Shown piece by piece: positions 9,081 through 16,646 of a stretch of 64,000 bases of DNA. Below the pieces are notes generated by a model. It searched no databases. It was given only the letters and a program-made list of their open reading frames with translations, and was not told the origin of the DNA. This stretch comes from Elizabethkingia meningoseptica_A (lineage in GTDB: Bacteria > Bacteroidota > Bacteroidia > Flavobacteriales > Weeksellaceae). Made by a program: the position numbers and the translations under genes. The stretch spans positions 354,578-418,577 of the forward strand of contig NZ_JBJDLK010000005.1 of NCBI RefSeq assembly GCF_045762675.1, read 5' to 3'. The number at the start of each line of letters is the position of its first letter. Within the stretch, counting starts at the first letter, position 1.

Positions 9081-9136
9081 GCTTCGACTCCGCTCAGCGT
9101 GACAAGAAGTCCACGCTTTACCGAGTCGAAACATTT
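9081..9136. repeat. Dispersed intergenic repeat, copy 2
   Basis: It contains CGCTTCGACTCCGCTCAGCG followed by a GTCCACGC...GAGTCGAAACATTT arm. CTTCGACTC and GAGTCGAA can pair, so it can form a hairpin. It lies 12 bases past the stop of valS on the minus strand and may act as its transcription terminator. Related core words (TCGACTAAGCTCAATGTGAC) recur near 32026. Confidence 0.55.
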
Positions 9137-9147
9137 TTATGTATTTC

Positions 9148-11763
9148 TTATAAACTTTTCAGTTTTTCCTCCAACAAGGCTATTTTTTCCTGAGCATCTT
9201 TTTGTTTTTTCAGCTCATTATCTACAACCTGCTGTGGAGCTCCGGCCATAAATTTTTCATTGCTCAGTTTCTTCTCTACTGAGATCAGGAAACCTTTCAG
9301 GTATTTTAATTCCTCTTCGGTTTTCTCTTTCTCTTCACCAAGATCCAGATTTTCACTTAAAGGAATAGAGCACTCTACGGCTCCTACCAGGAATGTAAAG
9401 CTTGGCTTATCAGTCTTCTGCCCGTAGTGGATTTCCGATACATTAGCCAGTTTACGGATCACAGCTTCATTTTCAAAACTGTTGGTATTGGTAAATACTT
9501 CTACTTCTTCTTTTGGTGATATTCCTTTACTCTGACGGTAGTTTCTTATACCTGAAATAATCTCTTTGGTTTGTTCAAAGTTCTTCAAAATATCAGCATT
9601 AAACTCTTGTGCTTTATTCTGCTGTGTAATAATCAAAGCTTCTGAAGTCTGCCTTTCAGCAATGGTCTGCCAGATTTCTTCTGTTAAGAACGGCATAAAC
9701 GGATGTAAGAACTTCATTAAATTACCAAAGAATTCAATAGTCTTATCGTATACCTGCTGGCTAATCGCTTCACCATAACTAGGTTTTACGATTTCAAGAT
9801 ACCAGGAACAGAAGTCATCCCAAACTAGTTTATAGATCAAATGCAGCGCATCGGAAATTCTGAATTTCTCAAACTGGTCATTGATTTCAGTTATTGCTTT
9901 ATTAAATTCAGCTTCGAACCATGCAATTGCCTGAGCATTTTCTGCTGAAATTTCCTTGTCTTCTTTTTTCCACCCCTGAGTCAGCTTGAATGCATTCCAG
10001 ATTTTAGTAGCGAAATTACGTCCCTGAAGCATCAAGTCTTCATCAAACATAAGGTCATTACCTGCAGCTGAACTCAACAGGATCCCTACTCTTACACCAT
10101 CTGAACCATATTTATCCATCAGCTCAATAGGATCCGGAGAGTTACCTAATGATTTGGACATCTTACGACGCTGCTTATCTCTTACAATTCCTGTAAAGTA
10201 TACATTCTTGAAAGGAATTTGTTGTTTAAATTCTAATCCGGATATGATCATACGTGCTACCCAGAAGAAAATAATATCCGGTCCTGTTACCAGATCCGAA
10301 GTCGGATAATAATAATTAATATCCTTGTTATCTGGATCTACAAAACCATCAAATACAGATATTGGCCATAACCAAGCAGAGAACCAAGTATCCAGTGCAT
10401 CTTCATCCTGTCTTAAGTTATCTATAGTTAATTCCTGATTGTTTGTTTTTTCTTTTGCTAAAGTCAGTGCTTCTTCAATGGTTTCAGCTACAACAAAATC
10501 ATTCTCACCGGATCCGTAGTAGAATGCAGGAATTCTGTGTCCCCACCAAAGCTGACGGGAAATATTCCAGTCATGAACGTTCTCCATCCAGTGTCTGTAC
10601 GTATTTTTAAACTTCTCGGGATAGAATTTAATTTCATCATCCATTACAACATCCAGAGCAGGCTTGGACAGCTCACTCATTTTCAGGAACCATTGTACTG
10701 ATATTTTTGGTTCAATAACAGCTCCGGTTCTTTCAGATGTTCCAACTTTGTTCAGATAGTCTTCTGCTTTTAACAACAGCCCTTTTTCTTCAAGCTCTTT
10801 AGCAATTTCTTTTCTTACGGTAAACCGGTCTTTCCCCTGATAATGTTTTCCATGTTCATTAAGAACTGCATTATCGTCCATAGAGTCAATAATCTCTAAT
10901 TGATGACGCTGCCCGATTTCATAGTCGTTAAGGTCATGAGCAGGTGTAATTTTTAATGCTCCCGTTCCGAATTCAATATCTACATAGTCGTCTTCAATAA
11001 TAGGAACCTCACGTCCAACGATAGGTACAATTACTTTCTTACCCTTCAGATGCTGGTAACGCTCGTCATTAGGATTAATACATACAGCCGTATCTCCGAA
11101 AATTGTTTCCGGACGTGTTGTTGCCACACTCAGGAATTCATCGGATCCTGCAATCTGATATTTCAGGAAATATAATTTCCCGTTCTGTTCTTTATAAATA
11201 ACTTCCTCATCGGAAATATTAGTCTTAGCTTCAGGATCCCAGTTTACCATTTTATAACCACGGTAAATAAGCCCTTTATTATACAGGTCAACAAAAACCT
11301 TGATTACAGATTTGGACAGATTGTCCTCCATTGTAAAACGTGTTCTGTCCCAGTCGCAGGAGCATCCCAATTTTTTAAGCTGCTCCAGAATGGTTCCTCC
11401 ATACTGATGAGTCCATTCCCATGCATGTTCCAAAAACTTTTCTCGTCCGATATCCTGCTTGGAGATCCCTTGAGCCTTTAGTTTAGCCACTACTTTTGCC
11501 TCAGTAGCAATAGAAGCATGGTCTGTTCCCGGCACCCAGCACGCATTATAACCACGCATACGGGCGCGACGGATCAGTACATCCTGCAATGTATTGTTAA
11601 GCATATGCCCCATGTGTAATATCCCGGTGACATTTGGCGGTGGTATGACGACAGTATATGGCTCTCTTTCATCCGGCTCCGAATGAAAAAATTTGTTTTC
11701 CTGCCAATATTGGTACCACTTTTGTTCTGCTTGTTGCGGATTGTACTTGTCCGAAATTTCCAT
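9148..11763 (-). CDS. valS: Valyl-tRNA synthetase
   Basis: Charges tRNA-Val with valine in the cytosol. The 871-residue protein is a class I synthetase. It has the HIGH-type motif HMGH (50-53, within PPPNVTGILHMGH), a large editing (CP1) domain with TTRPETIFGD, the KMSKS motif (RRKMSKSLGNSPDP), an anticodon-binding helical domain, and a C-terminal Lys/Glu-rich coiled coil (LKYLKGFLISVEKKLSNEKF). The start at 11763 (MEISDKYNP) is chosen because the 26 codons upstream would read through a -7 promoter box. Length agrees with bacterial ValRS. It appears monocistronic. Confidence 0.98.
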   Translation of the reverse strand: MEISDKYNPQQAEQKWYQYWQENKFFHSEPDEREPYTVVIPPPNVTGILHMGHMLNNTLQDVLIRRARMRGYNACWVPGTDHASIATEAKVVAKLKAQGISKQDIGREKFLEHAWEWTHQYGGTILEQLKKLGCSCDWDRTRFTMEDNLSKSVIKVFVDLYNKGLIYRGYKMVNWDPEAKTNISDEEVIYKEQNGKLYFLKYQIAGSDEFLSVATTRPETIFGDTAVCINPNDERYQHLKGKKVIVPIVGREVPIIEDDYVDIEFGTGALKITPAHDLNDYEIGQRHQLEIIDSMDDNAVLNEHGKHYQGKDRFTVRKEIAKELEEKGLLLKAEDYLNKVGTSERTGAVIEPKISVQWFLKMSELSKPALDVVMDDEIKFYPEKFKNTYRHWMENVHDWNISRQLWWGHRIPAFYYGSGENDFVVAETIEEALTLAKEKTNNQELTIDNLRQDEDALDTWFSAWLWPISVFDGFVDPDNKDINYYYPTSDLVTGPDIIFFWVARMIISGLEFKQQIPFKNVYFTGIVRDKQRRKMSKSLGNSPDPIELMDKYGSDGVRVGILLSSAAGNDLMFDEDLMLQGRNFATKIWNAFKLTQGWKKEDKEISAENAQAIAWFEAEFNKAITEINDQFEKFRISDALHLIYKLVWDDFCSWYLEIVKPSYGEAISQQVYDKTIEFFGNLMKFLHPFMPFLTEEIWQTIAERQTSEALIITQQNKAQEFNADILKNFEQTKEIISGIRNYRQSKGISPKEEVEVFTNTNSFENEAVIRKLANVSEIHYGQKTDKPSFTFLVGAVECSIPLSENLDLGEEKEKTEEELKYLKGFLISVEKKLSNEKFMAGAPQQVVDNELKKQKDAQEKIALLEEKLKSL

Positions 11764-11798
11764 TAGTTTGATAATTAATGTTTTTATGAGATAAGATG

Positions 11799-11806
11799 CA
11801 AAAATA
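11799..11806 (-). promoter_or_regulatory. Putative -7 promoter element (TATTTTTG) of valS
   Basis: A perfect TAnnTTTG match on the minus strand, 36 bases upstream of the chosen valS start. It supports ATG 11763 rather than an upstream start. Confidence 0.6.
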
Positions 11807-11850
11807 CGGGAAAGGTTATGAAAATAAAAACTCAGTACCAAATAATTGAT

Positions 11851-11858
11851 TAATTTTG
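11851..11858 (+). promoter_or_regulatory. Putative -7 promoter element (TAATTTTG) of the DUF1573 gene
   Basis: A perfect TAnnTTTG match 35 bases upstream of the DUF1573 start codon. Confidence 0.6.
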
Positions 11859-11892
11859 TTATTTAAACTAACCTTACAAAAATTCATTTAAA

Positions 11893-12270
11893 ATGAAAAA
11901 GTTATTTTTAGGATTATTTTTAACTGGTGCTTTTGCAGCAGTTTCAGCCCAGTCTATTACTTTTGATAAAACTACATTAGAATACGGTGATATAGCTCAG
12001 AATTCTAACGGTGAAAGATTCTTCACCATTACCAATACAGGGAACAAACCACTTGTTTTAACCAATGTAAAAGCATCTTGCGGATGTACAACTCCGGAAT
12101 GGAGTAAGGATCCCATTCTTCCGGGAAAAAGTGCAAAGCTTAAAGTAGGTTATGATACAAAATCTACAGGAGCATTCAAGAAGCTTATCGAGGTTTATTC
12201 CAACGACCCTGAAAGTCAGAGAAGCGTTATCTGGATTAAAGGAAATGTCCTTACAAGTCAGAAAAGCTAA
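11893..12270 (+). CDS. DUF1573 domain protein, secreted
   Basis: A small exported protein of unknown role. The 125 residues comprise a signal peptide (1-19, ending VSAQ) and one DUF1573 domain, an Ig-like/ASPM-SPD-2-Hydin-type beta sandwich. The domain holds the hallmark NTGNKPLVLTNVKASCGCTT and PEWSKDPILPGKSAKLKVGYDT. The conserved CGCT may bind metal or form a disulphide, though this is speculative. It is monocistronic, with its own -7 element and a strong terminator. Such proteins are widespread in Bacteroidota, usually without experimental function. Confidence 0.93.
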   Translation: MKKLFLGLFLTGAFAAVSAQSITFDKTTLEYGDIAQNSNGERFFTITNTGNKPLVLTNVKASCGCTTPEWSKDPILPGKSAKLKVGYDTKSTGAFKKLIEVYSNDPESQRSVIWIKGNVLTSQKS

Positions 12271-12278
12271 AAAAATAC

Positions 12279-12306
12279 AAGCACCTTAATTAAGGTGCTT
12301 TTTTTA
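12279..12306 (+). terminator. Rho-independent terminator
   Basis: The 22-base palindrome AAGCACCTTAATTAAGGTGCTT is followed by Ts on the plus strand, 8 bases after the DUF1573 stop codon. Confidence 0.92.
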
Positions 12307-12377
12307 CGTTCCTTTTCAGGAAAAGCGTTCTGTTAAAAAATATTTTTATCTTTATATAAACATTCACATTTATTTAT

Positions 12378-13250
12378 ATGGCTAGAGACTTCAGCAAGTA
12401 TCTTATCTCAAAAGATAAATTCTCCATTAAAAAGACTTCGACGGAATACGAAGGTAAAATGACCAAAGACGAAGGAATAGCTTTACTGGAAGAAGAAAAA
12501 AAGAAATTACACAAACTTCAGGAAAAACTATATGCAGACGGCAGCCAGTCGCTGCTTATTATTGTCCAGGCTATGGATGCCGCAGGAAAAGACAGTCTGA
12601 TAGAACATGTTATGAGTGGCATAAACCCACAGGGATGCCAGGTAACAAGTTTCAAAACACCAAGCTCCAAAGAATATACCCACGACTTTTTATGGCGTCA
12701 TTATATATATTTACCTGAAAAAGGCAAAATCGGGATTTTCAACCGCTCCCATTATGAAAGTGTGCTTATCTGTAAGGTTCATCCGGAATTCAACCTGAGT
12801 GAAAAGGTATGGAAAGATGTAAAAGATTTTGACAAGAAATTCTGGGATAACCGCTATGAAAGCATCCGTGATTTTGAAAGACATTTATCCAGAAACGGAA
12901 CAAAAATCATTAAGCTATTCCTGCATGTTTCCAAAGATGAGCAAAAGAAGCGCCTGTTAGACCGGATCAATGAGCCGGATAAAAACTGGAAGTTCTCTTC
13001 CGGAGACCTGAAAGAAAGAGCACTTTGGGATGATTATCAGAAAGCCTATGAAGAAGCAGTTAATGAAACGGCATCAGAATATGCTCCATGGTATGTTTTA
13101 CCTGCAGATCAGAAATGGTTTACACGACTTACAGCGTGCCAGATTATAACGGATACACTCGAAAATATGAACCTTGCATTTCCTGTTTTGGAAGATAAAG
13201 AACTACAGGCTCTGGAAGAAAATAAAAAGAGCCTCGAAAACGAAAAATAA
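12378..13250 (+). CDS. ppk2: Polyphosphate kinase 2 family protein
   Basis: Transfers phosphate between polyphosphate and nucleotides in the cytosol. The 290-residue single-domain PPK2 has the Walker A-like motif MDAAGKDSL (about 71-79), the lid-region arginines (FLWRHYIYLP) and the Walker B-like FNRSHYESVL. The family's usual MDAAGKDG reads MDAAGKDS here. Size and motifs fit the class that phosphorylates AMP/ADP from polyP (PPK2-III-like), but class assignment by eye is tentative. The gene is followed within 2 bases by the 3' end of rnpB on the opposite strand, so the two transcripts converge without a spacer. Confidence 0.93.
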   Translation: MARDFSKYLISKDKFSIKKTSTEYEGKMTKDEGIALLEEEKKKLHKLQEKLYADGSQSLLIIVQAMDAAGKDSLIEHVMSGINPQGCQVTSFKTPSSKEYTHDFLWRHYIYLPEKGKIGIFNRSHYESVLICKVHPEFNLSEKVWKDVKDFDKKFWDNRYESIRDFERHLSRNGTKIIKLFLHVSKDEQKKRLLDRINEPDKNWKFSSGDLKERALWDDYQKAYEEAVNETASEYAPWYVLPADQKWFTRLTACQIITDTLENMNLAFPVLEDKELQALEENKKSLENEK

Positions 13251-13251
13251 A

Positions 13252-13556
13252 ACGACAAGCGTTATAAGCCGGATTCTGTATCCCGCCCCTGGGGGCGGGA
13301 TGCCTGTTATTTATCTGCCCGTACTGTTGCCAGTACGATGTAGCTGCTTACCCCCCGACATGGACGAGCCGCCCTTAATTGTCGGTATACATAGCATTGC
13401 ACCACATAGAGTTTACCTGATTTCACTACAGCCGAACTGTACTTGCTTTCTGTTGCACTTGTCCTACCCTCACGGATGACGGCCATTAACCGCTATGTTG
13501 CCCTATGGTGTCCGGACTTTCCTATCCTTTACGGATCAACAGGCCACGCTTGTCGG
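13252..13556 (-). ncRNA. rnpB: RNase P RNA, class A
   Basis: The catalytic RNA that trims the 5' leader of tRNA precursors. On the minus strand the sequence begins CGACAAGCG, pairing with CGCTTGTCG at the 3' end (helix P1). It holds the near-universal AGGAAAGTCCGGAC (complement at about 13510-13523) and ends with ACAGAATCCGGCTTA. A strong GC hairpin (CCCGCCCCTGGGGGCGGG) lies near the 3' end. A perfect TATCTTTG -7 box 4 bases upstream of the inferred 5' end fixes the start. Ends are accurate to a few bases. Confidence 0.95.
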
Positions 13557-13559
13557 CTG

Positions 13560-13567
13560 CAAAGATA
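13560..13567 (-). promoter_or_regulatory. -7 promoter element (TATCTTTG) of rnpB
   Basis: A perfect TAnnTTTG 4-5 bases upstream of the structurally inferred 5' end of RNase P RNA. This gives the best calibrated distance between box and transcript start in the window. Confidence 0.75.
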
Positions 13568-13761
13568 GAGTTTTCTGCTTCAACTACGAAGCCGCATCTA
13601 TTAATTACCCAATTCCGCTGCATCTAAAATATCAGCCAGACATTTATATAATTGTTTCATTATATAAATAAGTTACAGAGAATTTGTATGATTAACAGAT
13701 TTCTGCGTCTTTTTTTCTATCTTCGTGAAAATATTCAATACTATTACTTTCTGAATAATAA

Positions 13762-14256
13762 ATGTCACAGAAGGAGCAAGATTTCTCAAAACTGGTAAAA
13801 GAAAACCAAGGCCTGATCATCAAGGTAGCAAGGATGTATACGAATACTCCCGATGATCAGCAAGATCTTTTTCAGGAAATCGTGTTACAATTATGGCGTT
13901 CTTACGACACATTCAAAGGGAACTCTAAAATCTCAACCTGGATGTACCGTGTAGCCCTTAATACCGCTATTACTCTCTTCAGAAAGACTACGAGAACCGT
14001 AAAAACAGATGAACTGGCAGATTTTCATCAACCGATAGATGATGAAAATGATGAAAATCAGCAACAAATAGCACTGCTATACAAAGTAATTAAAATGCTT
14101 GGAGATATAGACAGGGCTATTGTAATGATGTACCTGGACGATGTTCCATATAAAGACATTGCTGAAAATATTGGGATTACAGAAGTAAATGCCCGTGTAA
14201 AGATGAACCGATTGAAAAAAACCTTAAAAGAGTTAATGACCCAGCATGCAGAATGA
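13762..14256 (+). CDS. ECF-type RNA polymerase sigma factor
   Basis: An alternative sigma-70-family factor that directs RNA polymerase to a specific regulon. The 164-residue protein has region 2 (DLFQEIVLQLWRSYDTF and STWMYRVALNTA, residues about 35-80) and region 4, the helix-turn-helix VPYKDIAENIGITEVNARVK (about 130-150). Regions 1 and 3 are missing, as in ECF sigmas. It overlaps the next gene by 11 bases. That gene encodes a membrane protein and may be its anti-sigma partner. Regulon and signal are unknown. Confidence 0.93.
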   Translation: MSQKEQDFSKLVKENQGLIIKVARMYTNTPDDQQDLFQEIVLQLWRSYDTFKGNSKISTWMYRVALNTAITLFRKTTRTVKTDELADFHQPIDDENDENQQQIALLYKVIKMLGDIDRAIVMMYLDDVPYKDIAENIGITEVNARVKMNRLKKTLKELMTQHAE

Positions 14257-14920
14257 TTTTGATATAGATAATTTAAAAAATGCCTGGCAGAAACAGGAAA
14301 CAGGCCCTCAATATCAGGATTCAGAAATTTTAGAAATTCTGAATAAAAAGTCACGTAATTATGTGAAATTTATTTTCTGGATCAGTGTTGCAGAATTTGC
14401 CCTTTTTTTTATTCTCAACATTTCAGCCTGGCTGCGCCATGAGAATGGGGATGCTTATTTCACGCAACTTTCACAACTTGGAGTCAGCATTGGTGAAGAT
14501 GTAAAAAGAACTTTCCACAATATTTATTTAGTATTCAAGTTAATCAGCCTCCTCATCATACTTTCATATGTATGGATCTTTTTCCGACAGTATAAAAAGA
14601 TTGATGTGGAAAGCAATCTTAAAAGTTTTATCCTTCAGATTATTTCTTTTAAAAAATCAGTCAACCGTTTTATACTGATTAACGTTGTATTTCTTATTAT
14701 TTTCCTTTTACTCATTACCTTATTTCCTATTATTTATATCCAAAAAAATAATATCAGCATCGAGGGCAGTAAATATGCAGGGTTCATCGTAGGGACTATA
14801 ATTGCGGGACTTGTGTGTATGCTTCTGGTGCTCCTGTATTATAAACTGATTTACGGAATACTGATGAAGAAACTTTCAAGAAATCTCCAACAGTTGGAAA
14901 ACATCGAAAACGAACACTAA
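14246..14920 (+). CDS. Membrane protein, putative anti-sigma partner
   Basis: Not a recognised family. The 224-residue protein has a short cytosolic N-terminus (NLKNAWQKQETGPQ, about 35 residues) and four predicted membrane helices at roughly 38-58, 95-112, 143-165 and 178-203. A charged tail follows. The start codon lies inside the sigma factor gene, so translation is coupled. The N-terminal W-Q pattern resembles the short soluble heads of membrane-bound sigma regulators in Bacteroidota. The anti-sigma role is inferred from position only; no zinc-binding HxxxCxxC motif is present. Confidence 0.75.
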   Translation: MQNDFDIDNLKNAWQKQETGPQYQDSEILEILNKKSRNYVKFIFWISVAEFALFFILNISAWLRHENGDAYFTQLSQLGVSIGEDVKRTFHNIYLVFKLISLLIILSYVWIFFRQYKKIDVESNLKSFILQIISFKKSVNRFILINVVFLIIFLLLITLFPIIYIQKNNISIEGSKYAGFIVGTIIAGLVCMLLVLLYYKLIYGILMKKLSRNLQQLENIENEH

Positions 14921-14937
14921 AAAAACTGAATTCTATT

Positions 14938-14972
14938 ATGACAAAAGCTTTTCTTATACATCTTTTGTCATT
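14938..14972. terminator. Imperfect hairpin downstream of the sigma/membrane gene pair
   Basis: The 10-bp inverted repeat ATGACAAAAG/CTTTTGTCAT is separated by 15 bases. It sits just after the membrane-protein stop codon and before a stronger terminator, and is probably a secondary structure in the 3' untranslated region. Confidence 0.4.
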
Positions 14973-14978
14973 GATCAT

Positions 14979-15017
14979 AAAAAGAATGGCCGGAATAAAT
15001 TTCCGGCCATTCTTTTT
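14979..15017. terminator. Strong bidirectional terminator
   Basis: A perfect 17-bp stem (AAAAAGAATGGCCGGAA and its complement) with a 5-base loop, flanked by an A-run on one side and a T-run on the other. It lies between the convergent sigma-partner gene and rpoN and serves both. Confidence 0.93.
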
Positions 15018-15031
15018 ATCTTGTCAATTAA

Positions 15032-16495
15032 TTATAATTCTTTCCTTAGTCTTGCTACCGGAATATTTAACTGCTCACGGTACTTCGCAATAGTACGTCG
15101 CGCAATATTATATCCTTTATCTTTCAGCATTCCTACTAATGCATCATCAGTATAAGGTTTTCTTTTATTCTCCTTATCGATAATATCCTGTAAATGCGTT
15201 TTAATTTCTTTAGTGGATACTTCTTCTCCGTCATCATTCGTAAGACTGTCTGAAAACAGATTCTTCAGGTATACAATTCCGTTAGGTGTATCAGCATATT
15301 TACTCTTTACCACACGGGAAATAGTAGAAATATCAAAGCCTGTGATGTCTGCTACATCTTTCAGAATCATTGGCTTTATGCTCTTTTCATCACCGGTAAT
15401 AAAATAGTCTTTCTGCAGCTTTATAATGGCACTAATGGTCTGCATTAAAGTATTCTGACGCTGATTAATGGCATCGATATACCATTTTGCAGCATCCAGT
15501 TTCTGTTTAATAAACAGGGCAGCCTGTTTATGCTCCTGAGATGTTTTATCATGAGAATAGGTCGATAAAATCTCTTTATATTCATCGGAAACACGCAGCT
15601 GTGGTGCATTCTTACTGTTAAGCGCAGCAGATACTTTTCCGTCTTTTACTGAAATAACGAAATCCGGAATAATCTCCTGATTAATAGTAATGGTTTGAGT
15701 ATCGAAATTCCCCCCTACTTTAGGTGACAATTTTGCGATTTCATCCAGTGCATCTTTCAAATCATCTTCATCAACATCATACTTATGCATGATTTTATTA
15801 TAGTGCTTATTGCTTAGGGCATCAAACTGATGAAGCAGAATATTATGAGCCAGTGAAACAGCAGGATTGCTGCTGACTTTCTTTTCAATCTGCAACAGCA
15901 GACACTCCTTCAGATCTCTGGCGGCAACACCTGGCGGATCTAACTTCTGCACATAATTGGTCAGCACATCTTCCACATTTTCCGGTGTTGTATAAACCCC
16001 AAGAGAGAAAGCCATATCATTCACCAATGATTTTATATCTCTTCTCAGATAACCGTCATTATCAAGATTTCCGATAATATACTCTGCTATCTTAAGGTCT
16101 TCTTCACCAATTTTTGTTAAACGGATCTGCTCGATCAGATAATCGTATAAAGATTGCCCTTCAGTAAGCAGAGACTGGTTATCGAACTCCTCGTCATCCG
16201 GAGAGTAATTACTTGAAGCTGTTTTATAAGAAGGCTCATCATCAAAAAGGTATTCATCTACATCAAAATCAGTTTCTATTGATTCTGTACCGTCATCATC
16301 ATAGTCATTATCAAGATCTCCATAATCTTCTTCCCGGTTATCATCTCCTGCTTTTTCCAATGCCGGATTTTCTTCCAGCTCCCGCTGCAATTCTTCCTCA
16401 AATTCCAGTGTATGAAGCTGAATAAGCTTCATCAGCTGAATTTGCTGAGGCGCCATTTTCTGACCGAGTTTTATCTGTAAATTTTGTTTCAACAT
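15032..16495 (-). CDS. rpoN: RNA polymerase sigma-54 factor
   Basis: Directs RNA polymerase to -24/-12 promoters and needs AAA+ activators. The 487-residue protein has the Gln/Leu-rich region I (LGQKMAPQQIQLMKLIQLHT), an acidic region II (about 50-100, very rich in Asp/Glu), the core-binding domain, the HTH and the RpoN box ARRTIAKYRE (465-474). Length is normal. No activator or nitrogen-regulation gene is adjacent. Terminators flank both sides, so it is probably transcribed alone. Confidence 0.97.
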   Translation of the reverse strand: MLKQNLQIKLGQKMAPQQIQLMKLIQLHTLEFEEELQRELEENPALEKAGDDNREEDYGDLDNDYDDDGTESIETDFDVDEYLFDDEPSYKTASSNYSPDDEEFDNQSLLTEGQSLYDYLIEQIRLTKIGEEDLKIAEYIIGNLDNDGYLRRDIKSLVNDMAFSLGVYTTPENVEDVLTNYVQKLDPPGVAARDLKECLLLQIEKKVSSNPAVSLAHNILLHQFDALSNKHYNKIMHKYDVDEDDLKDALDEIAKLSPKVGGNFDTQTITINQEIIPDFVISVKDGKVSAALNSKNAPQLRVSDEYKEILSTYSHDKTSQEHKQAALFIKQKLDAAKWYIDAINQRQNTLMQTISAIIKLQKDYFITGDEKSIKPMILKDVADITGFDISTISRVVKSKYADTPNGIVYLKNLFSDSLTNDDGEEVSTKEIKTHLQDIIDKENKRKPYTDDALVGMLKDKGYNIARRTIAKYREQLNIPVARLRKEL

Positions 16496-16600
16496 AGATA
16501 TTTCTCCTTAACTACATGGTAGATTAATACTACGAAATTAAACATTTTATTTTAAAAAAAATAAATTTGCACGATTTTTGCTGAGCCTATTATTCAAAAT

Positions 16601-16634
16601 AAAAAACCTTCGGAGATATCTCTGAAGGTTTTTT
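16601..16634 (-). terminator. Rho-independent terminator after asnS
   Basis: The stem AAAACCTTC-GGAGA/TCTCT-GAAGGTTTT includes one G-U pair and ends in a T-run on both strands. It lies 12 bases beyond the asnS stop. Confidence 0.88.
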
Positions 16635-16646
16635 GTTTATTATGTT

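Noticed and set aside
9054..9251. A 65-codon plus-strand frame
   Set aside because: Covers the dispersed repeat and the antisense of the valS end; no similarity to a protein family.
13174..13479. A 101-codon plus-strand frame overlapping the ppk2 end
   Set aside because: It runs through the RNase P RNA gene on the opposite strand, has no family similarity and starts within ppk2.
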